A stretch of DNA of 64,000 nucleotides from Erythrobacter sp. (GTDB taxonomy: Bacteria; Pseudomonadota; Alphaproteobacteria; Sphingomonadales; Sphingomonadaceae), in assembly GCA_025698865.1 (NCBI GenBank), contig JAILWQ010000001.1, positions 310,001 through 374,000 of the forward strand, read 5' to 3'. Under the pieces are notes generated by a model. The model was not told the origin of the DNA. It worked only from the letters and a program-made list of their open reading frames with translations, and searched no databases. Positions 53,821-63,739 of this stretch are shown here, one piece after another. Made by a program: the position numbers and the translations under genes. Each line of letters starts with the position of its first letter. Within the stretch, counting starts at the first letter, position 1.

Positions 53821-54768
53821 TCAGTAGCCGAGCGCGGGATCGAGCCGGGGTTGGACCGGCTCGCCGCGATGCCAGCGGTCGAGGTTTGCGATGAAGCGGT
53901 CCGCGGAACGCTGGAACATTCTGGTCTGCGCCCGGCCCGAAAGGTGCATGGTCACCTGCGCGTTGTCGAGCGACCAGAGCGGATGATCCTCGGGCAGCGG
54001 CTCGGGCGTGGTGACGTCGAGCAGGGCCGCCTCGATGGTTTTCGTCCGCAGCGCCTCGACCAGCGCGGACTGGTCGACCACGGCGCCGCGGGCGATGTTG
54101 ACCAGGACGGCGGTGGATTTCATCGCAGACAGTTCCTCGGCGCCGATCATCCCATCCGTTTCGGGCGTGGCAGGAACGGCAAGGACCACCCAGTCGAACT
54201 CGCCGAGCTTGCCGCGCCATTCCTCGGGGCCGAGAGCGCCGTCTGCGCCGGAACGGCGCACCGGCACCACCTCCATGTCGAACGCCTCGAGCCGCGTCCT
54301 GACCAGCGACCCGATCGCGCCGAGCCCCAGCAGCAGCACCCGCTCGCCTGCCAGCTCGCGCTTGCCGGGACTGTCCATCAGCCATTCGTGCCGGTCCATC
54401 GCGCGCACGACCTCGCGGTAGCCCTTGGCATGGGCGAGCATCAGCATGACGACATATTCGGCAATGGTGATCGCGTTGATGCCGGCACCGTTGGTGACGA
54501 CCACGCCGCGCTCGTCGAGCAGGTCGAGCGGCAGGAAATCGAGCCCGGCATAGATCGAGTTGAGCCATTTGAGCGAGGTCGCCGCGCGCGCTACTTCGGC
54601 CATCGGTTCGGGCTGGGTGAAATCGAACCAGCCGATCTCGGCCTCCGACGCGTGTTCCAGCGCCTCCTCCTTGCTGGCGAACCACATGGGTGCAATCCAG
54701 TCCGGCAGGCGCGGTTCGACCAGCGGCCGGATCATCGCGGACAGAAGTGCCTTGGTCGGCTTGCTCAT
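53821..54768 (-). CDS. D-2-hydroxyacid dehydrogenase family protein
   Basis: 315-residue NAD(P)-dependent dehydrogenase. The nucleotide-binding motif is VLLLGLGAIGSLVRTRLEAFDM; the arginine, acid and histidine region is VNIARGAVVDQSALVEAL plus LDVTTPEPLPEDHPLWSL; the expected catalytic His at the HLSG position is followed by Ser. Substrate specificity cannot be read from sequence. It overlaps the cysS stop by ATGA; an in-frame ATG at 54780 is an alternative. Confidence 0.88.
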   Translation of the reverse strand: MSKPTKALLSAMIRPLVEPRLPDWIAPMWFASKEEALEHASEAEIGWFDFTQPEPMAEVARAATSLKWLNSIYAGLDFLPLDLLDERGVVVTNGAGINAITIAEYVVMLMLAHAKGYREVVRAMDRHEWLMDSPGKRELAGERVLLLGLGAIGSLVRTRLEAFDMEVVPVRRSGADGALGPEEWRGKLGEFDWVVLAVPATPETDGMIGAEELSAMKSTAVLVNIARGAVVDQSALVEALRTKTIEAALLDVTTPEPLPEDHPLWSLDNAQVTMHLSGRAQTRMFQRSADRFIANLDRWHRGEPVQPRLDPALGY

Positions 54769-56219
54769 TGCAGTTTCCATTCCCAGCCCAGCGGGTCGCC
54801 GTCCATAATCACGATCCCATCGCGATATAATTCCTCCCTTACTTCGTCCGCTTCCTCATACTGACCAAGCGAACGAAGCTGCCTACGGGCCGCGAGCCTA
54901 CTATCAATGGCTTCAGCGTTAATGTGCATCTTTTCCTTCGGTTGGATCCGAAGATCGGCGCGTTCCAAAGAGAAGATGTCGAGCCCGAGGACCCGGTCCA
55001 TTTCCTCGACCGCGGCGCGCTTCACACCACCGTCGATCTTCTTGATCGCCAGCACGTCCTCGAGCGCGACCAGCGCGACCGCAGTGTTGAGATCGTCGGC
55101 CATGGCGGCAGCGAACCGGGTGCGTGCTTCCGCCAACTTCGGATGCGCGGGATCGCCCGCCGTCTCTTCCCGCAGGCGATCGACAGCCATCACCATGCGC
55201 TTCAGCCGCGTTAACGCCGCGCCGAGCCCCTCCCAGCTGAACTCCAGCTCGCTGCGGTAATGCGCCTGGAGGCACATCATGCGGTAGGCGACCGGGTGGT
55301 AACCCCTGTCAATCAGCAGCTGGAGCCGCAGGAACTCGCCCGACGACTTGCTCATCTTGCCCGAGCGCTCGACGAGGAAATTGTTATGCATCCAGATCTT
55401 CGCGCCCGAATGGGTCGCCTCGTCCAGCGAGCCGCAGCCGCAAAAAGCCTGGTTCTGGGCGATCTCGTTCGGGTGATGGATCTCGCGGTGGTCGATCCCG
55501 CCGGTGTGGATGTCGAAGGGAAAGCCGAGCAGCTTCTCGCCCATCACCGAGCATTCGAGATGCCAGCCGGGCGCGCCCTTGCCCCAAGGTGAATCCCATT
55601 CCATCTGGCGGGTCTCGCCGGGCGGTGTCTTGCGCCAGATGGCGAAGTCGGCCGCGTTGCGCTTCCCCTCGACAGCCTCGATCCGGCCCTCTCCCTCCTC
55701 GGTTACGGCGCGGGCGAGCCTGCCGTAATCCTTGACCGTGGAGACATCGAAATAGAGTCCGCCCTCGAGCTCGTAACAATGCTCGTCCGCGATGCTCTTC
55801 GCGAATTCGATCATCGGCTCGATATAGTCGGTGGCGACCGACCACTGTGCGGGCTCGCGGATCTTGAGCGCGGCGATGTCGGCCTTGAACGCCTCGGTGT
55901 AATGCGCGGCGATGTCCCAGATGGATTTCCCGGACCCGGCCGCCGCCTTCTCCAGCTTGTCCTCGCCCGCATCTGCATCGTCGGTCAGGTGCCCGACATC
56001 GGTGATGTTGATGACGTGGCGCAGCGCATAGCCCCGCCAGCTCAGCGTGCGGCCCAGCACGTCGGCGAAGACATAAGCGCGCATATTGCCGATATGCGGG
56101 TAATTGTAGACCGTCGGCCCGCAGGTGTAGACGCGCGCCTCGCCCTCGTGGACCGGCTCGAACGGCTCGAGGCGGCGGGTCAACGAGTTGAAGAGCTGGA
56201 GCGGGGGCTGGTCGGACAT
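54765..56219 (-). CDS. cysS: Cysteine-tRNA ligase
   Basis: Class I aminoacyl-tRNA synthetase, 484 residues. The signature motifs are YTCGPTVYNYPHIGNMRAYVF (HIGH-type, with zinc Cys) and SGKMSKSSGEF (KMSKS). Remaining zinc ligands lie in LECSVMGEKLLG and GGIDHREIHH. The ATG at 56219 is the normal N-terminus (MSDQPPLQLFNSLTRRLEPF). Confidence 0.97.
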   Translation of the reverse strand: MSDQPPLQLFNSLTRRLEPFEPVHEGEARVYTCGPTVYNYPHIGNMRAYVFADVLGRTLSWRGYALRHVINITDVGHLTDDADAGEDKLEKAAAGSGKSIWDIAAHYTEAFKADIAALKIREPAQWSVATDYIEPMIEFAKSIADEHCYELEGGLYFDVSTVKDYGRLARAVTEEGEGRIEAVEGKRNAADFAIWRKTPPGETRQMEWDSPWGKGAPGWHLECSVMGEKLLGFPFDIHTGGIDHREIHHPNEIAQNQAFCGCGSLDEATHSGAKIWMHNNFLVERSGKMSKSSGEFLRLQLLIDRGYHPVAYRMMCLQAHYRSELEFSWEGLGAALTRLKRMVMAVDRLREETAGDPAHPKLAEARTRFAAAMADDLNTAVALVALEDVLAIKKIDGGVKRAAVEEMDRVLGLDIFSLERADLRIQPKEKMHINAEAIDSRLAARRQLRSLGQYEEADEVREELYRDGIVIMDGDPLGWEWKLQ

Positions 56220-56251
56220 GCCGCGCGCTTTGCTGCCGCGCGGCGGACGGG

Positions 56252-56929
56252 TCAAGCGTCCCAGCCCTCCCAGCGGACCGCTTCATCCAGAGGTGCGCGC
56301 TTGACGTCGAAGCTGTTCACCGCGGCGTCCGGGTCACGATAGCCGATTGCCATGCCGCAGAAGAAGATGTGGTCCTCGGGAATGTCGACCACTTCGCGGA
56401 TCTGCGGCGAATAGACCGCCCATGCTTCCTGAAAACAGCTGTCGAGCCCTTCCTCGCGCAGCAGCAGGGCGATTGTCTGGAGCCACATGCCGATATCGCT
56501 CCACTGCGGCGGGCCCATATATTTCGGCGTGTGGACCAGCATGAGAGCCGGCGCACCGAAGGCGCGGAAGTTCTCCGCGAACCAGGCGAGCCGCTTGCCC
56601 TTGTCCTCGCGCGCGATCTCCAGCGCGCCGTAGAGATCCTCGCCGACGCCGAAGCGCCGTTCCTCGTAGGCCCCGTCCAGTTCGGGCGGATAGATATGGT
56701 ATTCAGGCTCGTGCGCCGCGCGGCCCTTGGGAAATTCCTGCGCGATCCGCGCGAACAGCGTCTGCATCGGTTCGCCGGTCAGGACGATCCCGTGCCATGG
56801 CTGGGTGTTGCCGCCCGAAGGCGAACGCTGGGCGCGGGCGAGAACCCGTTCGAGCGTATCGCGAGCGACAGGCCGATCGGCGAACTTGCGCACCGAACGA
56901 CGGGTGGCGACGGCTTCGGAGACGTTCAA
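56252..56929 (-). CDS. Nitroreductase family protein
   Basis: 225-residue flavoprotein: EAVATRRSVRKFADRPV, RAQRSPSGGNTQPWHGIVL and CGMAIGYRDPDAAVN are the expected FMN-binding motifs. The start is a TTG at 56929 with GGAG seven bases upstream, one base after the cobT stop, which implies cotranscription with cobT. Substrate unknown. It is distinct from the two nitroreductases near 5.0 and 26.9 kb. Confidence 0.88.
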   Translation of the reverse strand: MNVSEAVATRRSVRKFADRPVARDTLERVLARAQRSPSGGNTQPWHGIVLTGEPMQTLFARIAQEFPKGRAAHEPEYHIYPPELDGAYEERRFGVGEDLYGALEIAREDKGKRLAWFAENFRAFGAPALMLVHTPKYMGPPQWSDIGMWLQTIALLLREEGLDSCFQEAWAVYSPQIREVVDIPEDHIFFCGMAIGYRDPDAAVNSFDVKRAPLDEAVRWEGWDA

Positions 56930-56930
56930 T

Positions 56931-58751
56931 TCAATTCTCCACCTCGAACAGTCCGGCAAGCTGTTCGATGATCGTGCCGCCCAGTTGCTCGACATCCATG
57001 ATCGTGACCGAGCGGCGATAATAGCGGGTCACGTCGTGGCCGATGCCGATCGCGGCGAGCTGTACCGGGCTTTGCTTCTCGATCCAGGCGATCACGCGCC
57101 GCAGATGGCTTTCGAGATAGCCGGCGGCGTTGACGGAGAGCGTGCTGTCGTCGACCGGCGCGCCATCGGAAATGACCATGAGGATGCGGCGGTCCTCGGG
57201 ACGACGCAGGAGGCGGTCGTGCGCCCAGAGCAGCGCCTCACCGTCGATATTCTCCTTGAGCAGCCCCTCGCGCATCATCAGGCCGAGATTGCGCCGCGCG
57301 CGGCGCCAGGGCTCGTCGGCCTGCTTGTAAATGATATGGCGCAGATCGTTGAGGCGGCCGGGGCTTGCGGGGCGCCCGTCGGCGAGCCAGGCCTCGCGGC
57401 TCTGCCCGCCTTTCCAGGCGCGAGTGGTGAAGCCGAGAATCTCGGTCTTCACGCCGCAGCGCTCGAGCGTGCGGGCGAGGATGTCGGCGCTGATCGCCGC
57501 GATCGAGATCGGCCGCCCGCGCATCGATCCCGAATTGTCGATCAGCAGCGTGACGACCGTGTCCTTGAACTCGGTATCGCGCTCCACCTTGTAACTCAGC
57601 GCATGGCCCGGGCTGACGACCACGCGGGTCAGCCGCGCGGCATCGAGCATCCCCTCTTCCTGGTCGAAGTCCCAGCTACGGTTCTGCTGCGCCATCAGGC
57701 GGCGCTGGAGCCGGTTGGCGAGGCGGGTGACGATGCCCTGCAATCCGGCGAGCTGGCTGTCGAGATAGGTCCGCAGACGGTCCAGCTCTTCGAGGTCGCA
57801 GAGCTCGTCCGCCTCCACCACCTCGTCGAACTTCTCGGTGAAGGCGCGGTAGTCGAAATTCTCGGGCTCTTCGGTCCAGGGGCGATTTGGCCGGACGGGC
57901 TGCATCCCCTCCTCGCCATCATCGGAGGCCTCGCCCTCGGACATGTCCTGTTCGCCCTCGGCGTCGGTCTCACCCTCGCCTTCCTCGCCCTCGGCCATTT
58001 CGCCGGCGGCTTCGGCGGCCTGGGGTTCGGCCTCGCCCTCGTTCTGTTCGTCCCCGCTCTCGTCTTCCTCGGGCGCCTCGCCCTCCTCCTCGTCGCCGCC
58101 ATCGTCGGCATCCTCGGGAGCGTCCGGCAAAGTGAGGTCGAGATTGCGCAGCATGTCGAGCGCGACGGACTGGAACGCCTTCTGGTCGCCGAGCTTGTCC
58201 GCCAGCCCGTCGAGATCGCCGCCGATGCGCGACAGCACCTCTTCGCGCACCATGTCGACGCCGGCGCGGGCGCGCTCGGGCACTTCCTCGCCGGTCAGCG
58301 CCTCGCGCAGCATCAGCGACAGCGCGCTCGGCAGCGGAACGTCCTTCGCCGCCTCGGCGCGGGTGATGGGATCGCCGCGCGTGCGCATTTCCACCGCCGC
58401 ATCGAGATTGGCGCGAATGCCGGCATAGCGCGTGGTGCCGAGCGCCTCGTACCGGACCTGCTCCAGCGCATCGTAACAGGCGCGCGCGATCGGCTCGGGC
58501 GGCGCGCCGCGGCTGTGCATCCCCTCGTCGTGGTGGCGCAGGCGCAGCGCATAGCTGTCGGCAAAGCCGCGGGCCTCGCGCGCCTGTTCCGCCGGAAGGT
58601 CGCGCCCCGGAAGCGGCACGCGCATGTTCTTGCCGCTCTGCGTGGGCTTGTCCGCGCTCCACGCGACCTCGACCTCCGGCTCGCGCGCCAGCGCCCGGGC
58701 GGTGCCGGTGAGCGCCTGCTTGAACAGGTCGAGGGGAGTGAGGTCAGCCAT
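56931..58751 (-). CDS. cobT: Cobaltochelatase CobT subunit homologue
   Basis: 606 residues. The N-terminal part ([21 protein letters not shown]...) belongs to the CobT family; a long acidic linker (about 205-285, Glu/Asp/Gly-rich) leads to a C-terminal VWA domain with the metal site [17 protein letters not shown]. In classical aerobic B12 synthesis CobT acts with the AAA+ protein CobS and with CobN to insert cobalt. Neither partner is beside it here (transaldolase and nitroreductase flank it), so it may serve another AAA+/VWA chaperone role. Confidence 0.9.
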   Translation of the reverse strand: MADLTPLDLFKQALTGTARALAREPEVEVAWSADKPTQSGKNMRVPLPGRDLPAEQAREARGFADSYALRLRHHDEGMHSRGAPPEPIARACYDALEQVRYEALGTTRYAGIRANLDAAVEMRTRGDPITRAEAAKDVPLPSALSLMLREALTGEEVPERARAGVDMVREEVLSRIGGDLDGLADKLGDQKAFQSVALDMLRNLDLTLPDAPEDADDGGDEEEGEAPEEDESGDEQNEGEAEPQAAEAAGEMAEGEEGEGETDAEGEQDMSEGEASDDGEEGMQPVRPNRPWTEEPENFDYRAFTEKFDEVVEADELCDLEELDRLRTYLDSQLAGLQGIVTRLANRLQRRLMAQQNRSWDFDQEEGMLDAARLTRVVVSPGHALSYKVERDTEFKDTVVTLLIDNSGSMRGRPISIAAISADILARTLERCGVKTEILGFTTRAWKGGQSREAWLADGRPASPGRLNDLRHIIYKQADEPWRRARRNLGLMMREGLLKENIDGEALLWAHDRLLRRPEDRRILMVISDGAPVDDSTLSVNAAGYLESHLRRVIAWIEKQSPVQLAAIGIGHDVTRYYRRSVTIMDVEQLGGTIIEQLAGLFEVEN

Positions 58752-58765
58752 GGGACGAGTTGCGC

Positions 58766-59425
58766 TCAGCTGGTCTTGATCGACTGGCCGGTGCTCTGCC
58801 AGTCCTTGAGGAAGCCTTCGATGCCCTTGTCGGTCAGCGTGTGGTTGACCAGCGCCTTGATCACCTTGGGCGGCGCGGTCATCACGTCGGCGCCGATCTT
58901 CGCGCTTTCGAGCACGTGGGTGACGTGCCGCACGCTCGCCACCAGAATCTCGGTGTCGAAGAGATAATTGTCGTAGATCAGGCGGATGTCGCGGATAAGC
59001 TCCATCCCGTCGAAGCCGTTGTCGTCGTGCCGGCCGACGAAGGGCGAGACGAAGGTCGCCCCCGCCTTCGCCGCGAGGAGCGCCTGATTGGCCGAGAAGC
59101 ACAGGGTGACATTGACCATCGTGCCATCGTCGGTGAGCTTGCGGCAGGTCTTGAGCCCGTCGATCGTCAGCGGCACCTTGATGCAGACATTGTCGGCGAT
59201 CTTGCGGAGGGTTTCGGCCTCCTTCATCATCGTCTCGTGATCGAGCGCGACGACTTCGGCGCTGACCGGTCCGTCGACGAGTTCGCAGATCTCCCGGGTC
59301 ACTTCCATGAAATCGCGGCCCGACTTTGCGATGAGCGAGGGATTGGTGGTCACCCCGTCGAGCAGGCCCGCCTCGTTGAGTTCGCGGATTTCATCGATTT
59401 CGGCGGTGTCGGCGAAAAATTTCAT
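58766..59425 (-). CDS. fsa: Fructose-6-phosphate aldolase/transaldolase (FSA type)
   Basis: 219-residue small transaldolase. [36 protein letters not shown], the Schiff-base lysine in [32 protein letters not shown] and [17 protein letters not shown] are complete. It either splits fructose-6-phosphate or works in the pentose phosphate pathway. Start at 59425; an in-frame ATG six codons upstream is less likely. Confidence 0.93.
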   Translation of the reverse strand: MKFFADTAEIDEIRELNEAGLLDGVTTNPSLIAKSGRDFMEVTREICELVDGPVSAEVVALDHETMMKEAETLRKIADNVCIKVPLTIDGLKTCRKLTDDGTMVNVTLCFSANQALLAAKAGATFVSPFVGRHDDNGFDGMELIRDIRLIYDNYLFDTEILVASVRHVTHVLESAKIGADVMTAPPKVIKALVNHTLTDKGIEGFLKDWQSTGQSIKTS

Positions 59426-59602
59426 CGGTGCAGCTTTCCACAAGAATTGCGATTCCGCCGCAGCAATAGCGGCCGTGTCGCGGCACGGCTAGGGCGCCGG
59501 TCGACGGTCCTTTCCGGCAGTGGCGGGTGGACCGCGTTCTCTTTGATGGCTGCTCCCTTGCCCTTGTCCAACCGCATCGGCACCGCCCATATGGGCCATT
59601 CC

Positions 59603-61768
59603 ATGAACCGCGTGCGCTGCCTCGTCCTCAATGCCGCCCTCGGCCCCCTCGACTATCGCGTGCCCGAGGGGATGGCGGTCGAACCCGGATCGGTGGTCGA
59701 ATGCCCGCTCGGCCCGCGCGCGGTGATCGGGATCGTCTGGGAGGCCGAGCGGCTGCCGGGCACCGACGTTCCGCCGGAAAAGCTGCGGCCCCTGCGCGGC
59801 ATCCTTCCGGTTCCGCCGCTCCCCGCCCCCCTGCGGCGGCTGATGGAGTGGACGGCGGACTACTACGTCGCGCCGCTGGCGAGCGTGGCGCGCATGGCGC
59901 TGTCGTCCGGCGGCGCGCTGCGCGGTCCGGCGACGATGATCGAATACCGGCTGACCGGCGGGATGCCCGAGCGGATGACCCCGCAGCGCCACGCCGCGAT
60001 GGAAGCGCTGGAGCACGAGCAGGCGACGATCCGCGAGCTTGCCGGGATAGCGGGCGTTTCGGAGGGCGTGCTGCGCGGCCTCGTCAATCAGGGCGTGCTC
60101 GAACCGGTCGAGGTCGATTGCGACCGGCCCTACGACCGCGCCCGGCCCGACTTCGCGCAGGTCGCGCTCAATCCGGATCAGGAGGAGGCGGCCGGAACCT
60201 TCCGCGCCGCGGTGCGCGAGCGGGCCTTCGCGCCCTTTCTGCTCGACGGGGTGACCGGATCGGGCAAGACCGAAACCTATTTCGAGCCCATGGCCGAGGC
60301 GATCCGCGACGGGCGGCAGGTCTTGGTGCTCCTGCCCGAAATCGCGCTCACCGAAGCCTTCCTTGCCCGGTTCGAGGCGCGTTTCGGCACTGCCCCCGTC
60401 CTCTGGCATTCGAGCCTCAAGTCGACCGAGCGCCGCCGCGCCTGGCGGGCCATCGCCTGCGGCGACGCGCAGGTGGTGGTGGGCGCCCGCTCGGCCCTGT
60501 TCCTGCCCTTCCCCAAGCTCGGCCTGATCGTGATCGACGAGGCACACGAGGTCAGTTTCAAACAGGATGACGGGGTGCGCTACAACGCCCGCGACGTCGC
60601 CGTGATGCGTGCCCATTTCGAGCGGGTGCCGGTGATCCTCGCCAGCGCCACGCCCGCGCTCGAAAGTCTCGCCATGGCCGAGAACGGGACATACGCGAAG
60701 ATCGACCTGCCGAGCCGCTATGGCGCGGCGGAACTGCCCACGATCCGAACGATAAACCTGACGCAGGAGAAGCCGGGCCGCGGCGCATGGCTCGCCGAAC
60801 CGCTGGTCGCGGCGCTGGAGGAACGGCTCGATCGCGGCGAGCAGTCGCTCCTGTTCCTCAACCGGCGCGGCTATGCACCGCTGACCCTGTGCCGCAATTG
60901 CGGCTTCCGGTTCCAGTGCCCGAACTGTTCGGCCTGGCTGGTGGAACATCGCTTCTCCCGGCGGCTCGCCTGCCATCATTGCGGGCACGAGACCGCTCCG
61001 CCCGAGACTTGCCCCGAATGCGGGGAGCCCGACTGCCTCGTCGCCTGCGGCCCTGGGGTCGAGCGGATCGCGGACGAGGTCGCCGAACGCCTGCCTGACG
61101 CGCGGACCTTCGTCGCGACATCGGACACGCTGAATTCGCCCGGGCGGGCCGCGGACTTCGTTGCCATGGTGGAGGGCGGCGCGGTCGATATCATCATCGG
61201 CACCCAGCTCGTCACCAAGGGATTCCACTTCCCCGATCTGACGCTGGTGGGCGTGGTCGATGCCGATCTCGGTCTCGAGGGCGGCGATCTGCGAGCGGCC
61301 GAGCGCACCTACCAGCAGATCGCGCAGGTCGCGGGACGCGCGGGCCGGGGCGACAAGCCGGGCGAGGTGCTGCTCCAGACCCGTCACCCTGACGCGCCCG
61401 TCATCGCCGCTTTGGCCGATGGTGACCGCGAGGCTTTCTACGAGGCCGAAACCGACGCGCGCCGCTTCGCAGGCGCGCCGCCCTTCGGCCGCTGGGCCGC
61501 AATCATTGTTTCCAGCGAGGAAGAGGACGAGGCCCGCGACGCCGCCCAGCGCATCGGCCGCGCTCGTCCCGAAATGGAGGAACTGGCGATCTACGGCCCC
61601 GCCCCGGCCCCCCTGAGCCTGTTGCGCAACCGCTACCGCTACCGCCTGCTGATCAACGCCCGCCGCAGCGCGCAATTGCAGGACATCATCCGCCAGTGGC
61701 TCGGAGCGCTGGACCACCCCGCCGGCGTCCGCGTGGCGGTGGATATCGATCCTTACAGTTTCGTGTGA
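59603..61768 (+). CDS. priA: Primosomal protein N', replication restart helicase PriA
   Basis: 721-residue superfamily 2 helicase that reloads the replisome at stalled forks. Seen: N-terminal DNA-binding domain (RVRCLVLNAALGPLDYRVPEG), Walker A LDGVTGSGKTETYF, the DEAH box VIDEAHEVSFKQDDGVRYNARDVA, the zinc-ribbon cysteines (CRNCGFRFQCPNC, CHHCGHETAPPETCPECG) and QVAGRAGRGDKPGEVLLQT. The C-terminal 23 codons are duplicated at 63740-63809. Starts at 59546 and 59591 are possible alternatives. Confidence 0.95.
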   Translation: MNRVRCLVLNAALGPLDYRVPEGMAVEPGSVVECPLGPRAVIGIVWEAERLPGTDVPPEKLRPLRGILPVPPLPAPLRRLMEWTADYYVAPLASVARMALSSGGALRGPATMIEYRLTGGMPERMTPQRHAAMEALEHEQATIRELAGIAGVSEGVLRGLVNQGVLEPVEVDCDRPYDRARPDFAQVALNPDQEEAAGTFRAAVRERAFAPFLLDGVTGSGKTETYFEPMAEAIRDGRQVLVLLPEIALTEAFLARFEARFGTAPVLWHSSLKSTERRRAWRAIACGDAQVVVGARSALFLPFPKLGLIVIDEAHEVSFKQDDGVRYNARDVAVMRAHFERVPVILASATPALESLAMAENGTYAKIDLPSRYGAAELPTIRTINLTQEKPGRGAWLAEPLVAALEERLDRGEQSLLFLNRRGYAPLTLCRNCGFRFQCPNCSAWLVEHRFSRRLACHHCGHETAPPETCPECGEPDCLVACGPGVERIADEVAERLPDARTFVATSDTLNSPGRAADFVAMVEGGAVDIIIGTQLVTKGFHFPDLTLVGVVDADLGLEGGDLRAAERTYQQIAQVAGRAGRGDKPGEVLLQTRHPDAPVIAALADGDREAFYEAETDARRFAGAPPFGRWAAIIVSSEEEDEARDAAQRIGRARPEMEELAIYGPAPAPLSLLRNRYRYRLLINARRSAQLQDIIRQWLGALDHPAGVRVAVDIDPYSFV
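61699..61768 (+). repeat. Direct repeat copy 1: 3' end of priA
   Basis: The last 70 bases of priA including its TGA. They recur at 63740-63809 with three differences (67 of 70 identical). All three lie at third codon positions and are synonymous (GCG/GCC twice, CGC/CGT once). Confidence 0.9.
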
Positions 61769-61875
61769 GGTATTGAAAAGGCATCCCGAATTTGCATAGT
61801 CGAACAAGGGAATTTGAAGGTCCGGCTGCACCGATATCTTCTTGGTTGACGGACCGCCAAAACAGGGGTGGAAAA

Positions 61876-63423
61876 TTGAAATACTTGCTAGGATTTTTGG
61901 CCTTGATTGCGCCCGGCATCGCGCATGCCGAGGACGATTGGTGGTTTGCGGAAAGCGATCATTTCCGGGTTTACTCGTCCGGCGGCGAAGCTGCGGCCCG
62001 CAAGATGGCTGTCGAGCTCGAGCGTGTGGATCAGGCAATGCGCCTTTTCACCGGTGTGGGTGCAGATCAGGAGGTCGCTCAGAATGCGAAGCCTACCATC
62101 TATCAGTTCGGAAAAACTGAAGACATCGGAAAGCTCGCTGGTCAGGAAGGGGTGGCGGGCTTCTTTATTCCGCGGGCCGGCAACTCGGTGGCGTTCGTGC
62201 CTCTGGAGCAAGGCCGCAAAAGCGAAAGACGAAGTTCGCTTGGTGCCCGGACTGGCGTGGATTATTTCGACTTCGATATTCCGCCGGAATCGGTCCTGTT
62301 CCACGAGTATGCTCATTATTTCATGTTTCAACATGCACCGACGGCCTATCCGCCTTGGTATATCGAGGGATTGGCGGAGCTTTTCGGCTCGTTGAAGATC
62401 GAGGAAGTCGGGTTCTCGCTCGGCGATCCCCCGGAACATCGCAAGGGCGAAATCTCTCTCGTCGACGTCGACACCGATCAGATATTCCGGTCCGACGATC
62501 GTAACGCGAGACAGATCAGATATCCGTATTACGGCCACGGCTGGTTGCTCACCAGTTACCTCAGCTTCGCGCCTGAAAGATCCGGCCAGCTCGCCAAGTT
62601 CCTGCGCTCATTGAACCAAGGTGTCGAAACCCGAGCTGCCGCACGGGACGCTTTCGGCGATCTCAATGTCCTCGAAAAAGAACTTAACGCCTACCGGCGT
62701 CAGCGCGCACGCGGGATGCAAGCACGTTTCACCGAACTCGAACAACCGACTGTGGAAACACGAGAGCTGACCCCTGCCCAATCTGCCCAGATGGCAATTC
62801 AGATTGAATCGAAAAGCGGCGTGACAGCCGGGGAAGCAAAGGCCATCGCTAGTCGGGCACAAGCGCTGTTAGCACAGTATCCGAATGATCCGGCCGTCCT
62901 GCGCTCTGCTTTGGAAGCGGAATACGATACTGGGAATTTCGCCGCAGCTGAAAGCCTCGCCCAACGGTTGCTGAACACCGAATATGCGGTCGATGCTCAA
63001 CTTTACTTGGCCCGCGTCGCGCTTCAGTATGCTCCACAGGATAAGTCCTGGGTTCAGACCGCCCGTACGCATTTCGTTGCGGCCAACCGCGCGGACTCCG
63101 AGGACCCCAACGCTTTGAAAGGGTTTTACCTTACCTATCGATTGCTTGATGAAGAGCCGCCGGAATCCGCACTCATTGCACTCGAACGAGCATATGAATT
63201 TGCCCCATTCGATCCTGAGATTCGAATGCTTCTTGCGCACCTGCTCATTCTCGAAAATCGCGACGAGACGGCCATCAATCTGCTCCGCCCCGTCATTTAC
63301 CAGCCGCATGGGGGGAAAGAGGCGCGGGAACTTCGCGAACTTGTAGAGAAGTTCGAGAAAGGTGAGCGCGAGCCCCTGATCGAGAAGCTGGCCCCGAAGC
63401 TTTCCGGAAGCAAAGGTGTCTGA
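61876..63423 (+). CDS. Exported HExxH zinc metallopeptidase-like protein with TPR-like C-terminus
   Basis: 515 residues. A signal peptide (MKYLLGFLALIAPGIAHAED) follows a TTG start at 61876, with AGGGGTGG upstream. The zinc motif is HEYAH at 143-147, and Glu164 in YIEGLAELFGSL is at the place of the third ligand, a gluzincin-like pattern. From about 300 to the end are helical repeats (NDPAVLRSALEAEYDTGNFAAAESLAQRLL, ALERAYEFAPFDPEIRMLLAHLLI) resembling TPRs. Periplasmic location likely, substrate unknown. A TTG at 61792 would extend it but would bury the signal. Codon use is AT-richer than in neighbours. Confidence 0.85.
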   Translation: MKYLLGFLALIAPGIAHAEDDWWFAESDHFRVYSSGGEAAARKMAVELERVDQAMRLFTGVGADQEVAQNAKPTIYQFGKTEDIGKLAGQEGVAGFFIPRAGNSVAFVPLEQGRKSERRSSLGARTGVDYFDFDIPPESVLFHEYAHYFMFQHAPTAYPPWYIEGLAELFGSLKIEEVGFSLGDPPEHRKGEISLVDVDTDQIFRSDDRNARQIRYPYYGHGWLLTSYLSFAPERSGQLAKFLRSLNQGVETRAAARDAFGDLNVLEKELNAYRRQRARGMQARFTELEQPTVETRELTPAQSAQMAIQIESKSGVTAGEAKAIASRAQALLAQYPNDPAVLRSALEAEYDTGNFAAAESLAQRLLNTEYAVDAQLYLARVALQYAPQDKSWVQTARTHFVAANRADSEDPNALKGFYLTYRLLDEEPPESALIALERAYEFAPFDPEIRMLLAHLLILENRDETAINLLRPVIYQPHGGKEARELRELVEKFEKGEREPLIEKLAPKLSGSKGV

Positions 63424-63739
63424 ACTAAGCGCGACCCGCAGAATGCGTACGCATTTCTCCGGTCATGAAGCGATCACCGACCAATCCCCTTCGCAGTGAG
63501 ATGACGCGAAATCTCGGCAGACTGCGCGGCAGGCAAGATTATACCGTGGTGCTCATGACGGAAATCATGACCGAACCACTTGTTTGAAATAGTCGGAAAA
63601 TTGCCGGTGCTTCTCGCCATGCGTCATCTCGCCGCGAAGTTGTGCTATGCGAGCTGGAGGGTCGATAACCTGAAGATCGATGCCGATGGCGATGCCGGCA
63701 GTAAGTCGATGCGACCAGAAAGTGCCATCCACCGCAAGA
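63424..63739. other. Gene-poor tail of the insertion
   Basis: Between the metalloprotease stop and the second priA copy there is no convincing gene. It holds a perfect 14-base palindrome (AATGCGTACGCATT, 63442-63455), two near-identical TCATGAC-type blocks around 63554-63571, and a 40-residue frame. No tRNA or integrase remnant was seen. Confidence 0.5.
63465..63587 (+). CDS. Possible 40-residue peptide
   Basis: ATG 63465 to TGA 63587, MKRSPTNPLRSEMTRNLGRL to TEIMTEPLV. It lies inside the inserted segment, without a clear ribosome site. The basic N-terminal half is unremarkable. It may be noise or a decayed fragment. Confidence 0.15.
   Translation: MKRSPTNPLRSEMTRNLGRLRGRQDYTVVLMTEIMTEPLV

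Larger units (their letters stand above)
61769..63739. mobile_element. Insertion between two copies of the priA 3' end
   Basis: A 1.97-kb segment that is visibly less GC-rich than its surroundings and contains one metalloprotease-like gene and a gene-poor tail. The two flanking 70-bp direct repeats are the 3' end of priA, the arrangement produced when an element inserts at the end of a conserved gene and brings its own copy of that end. I see no integrase or transposase, so it may be a deleted remnant or the product of a recombination event. Confidence 0.6.

Noticed and set aside
58760..59545. Possible N-terminal extension of PriA by about 260 residues
   Set aside because: It runs antisense through the transaldolase gene and has no family similarity; PriA begins at the usual place near 59603.
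59489..62038. 849-codon frame on the minus strand opposite priA
   Set aside because: No domain, typical composition of a GC-rich antisense frame, and it crosses the insertion boundary.
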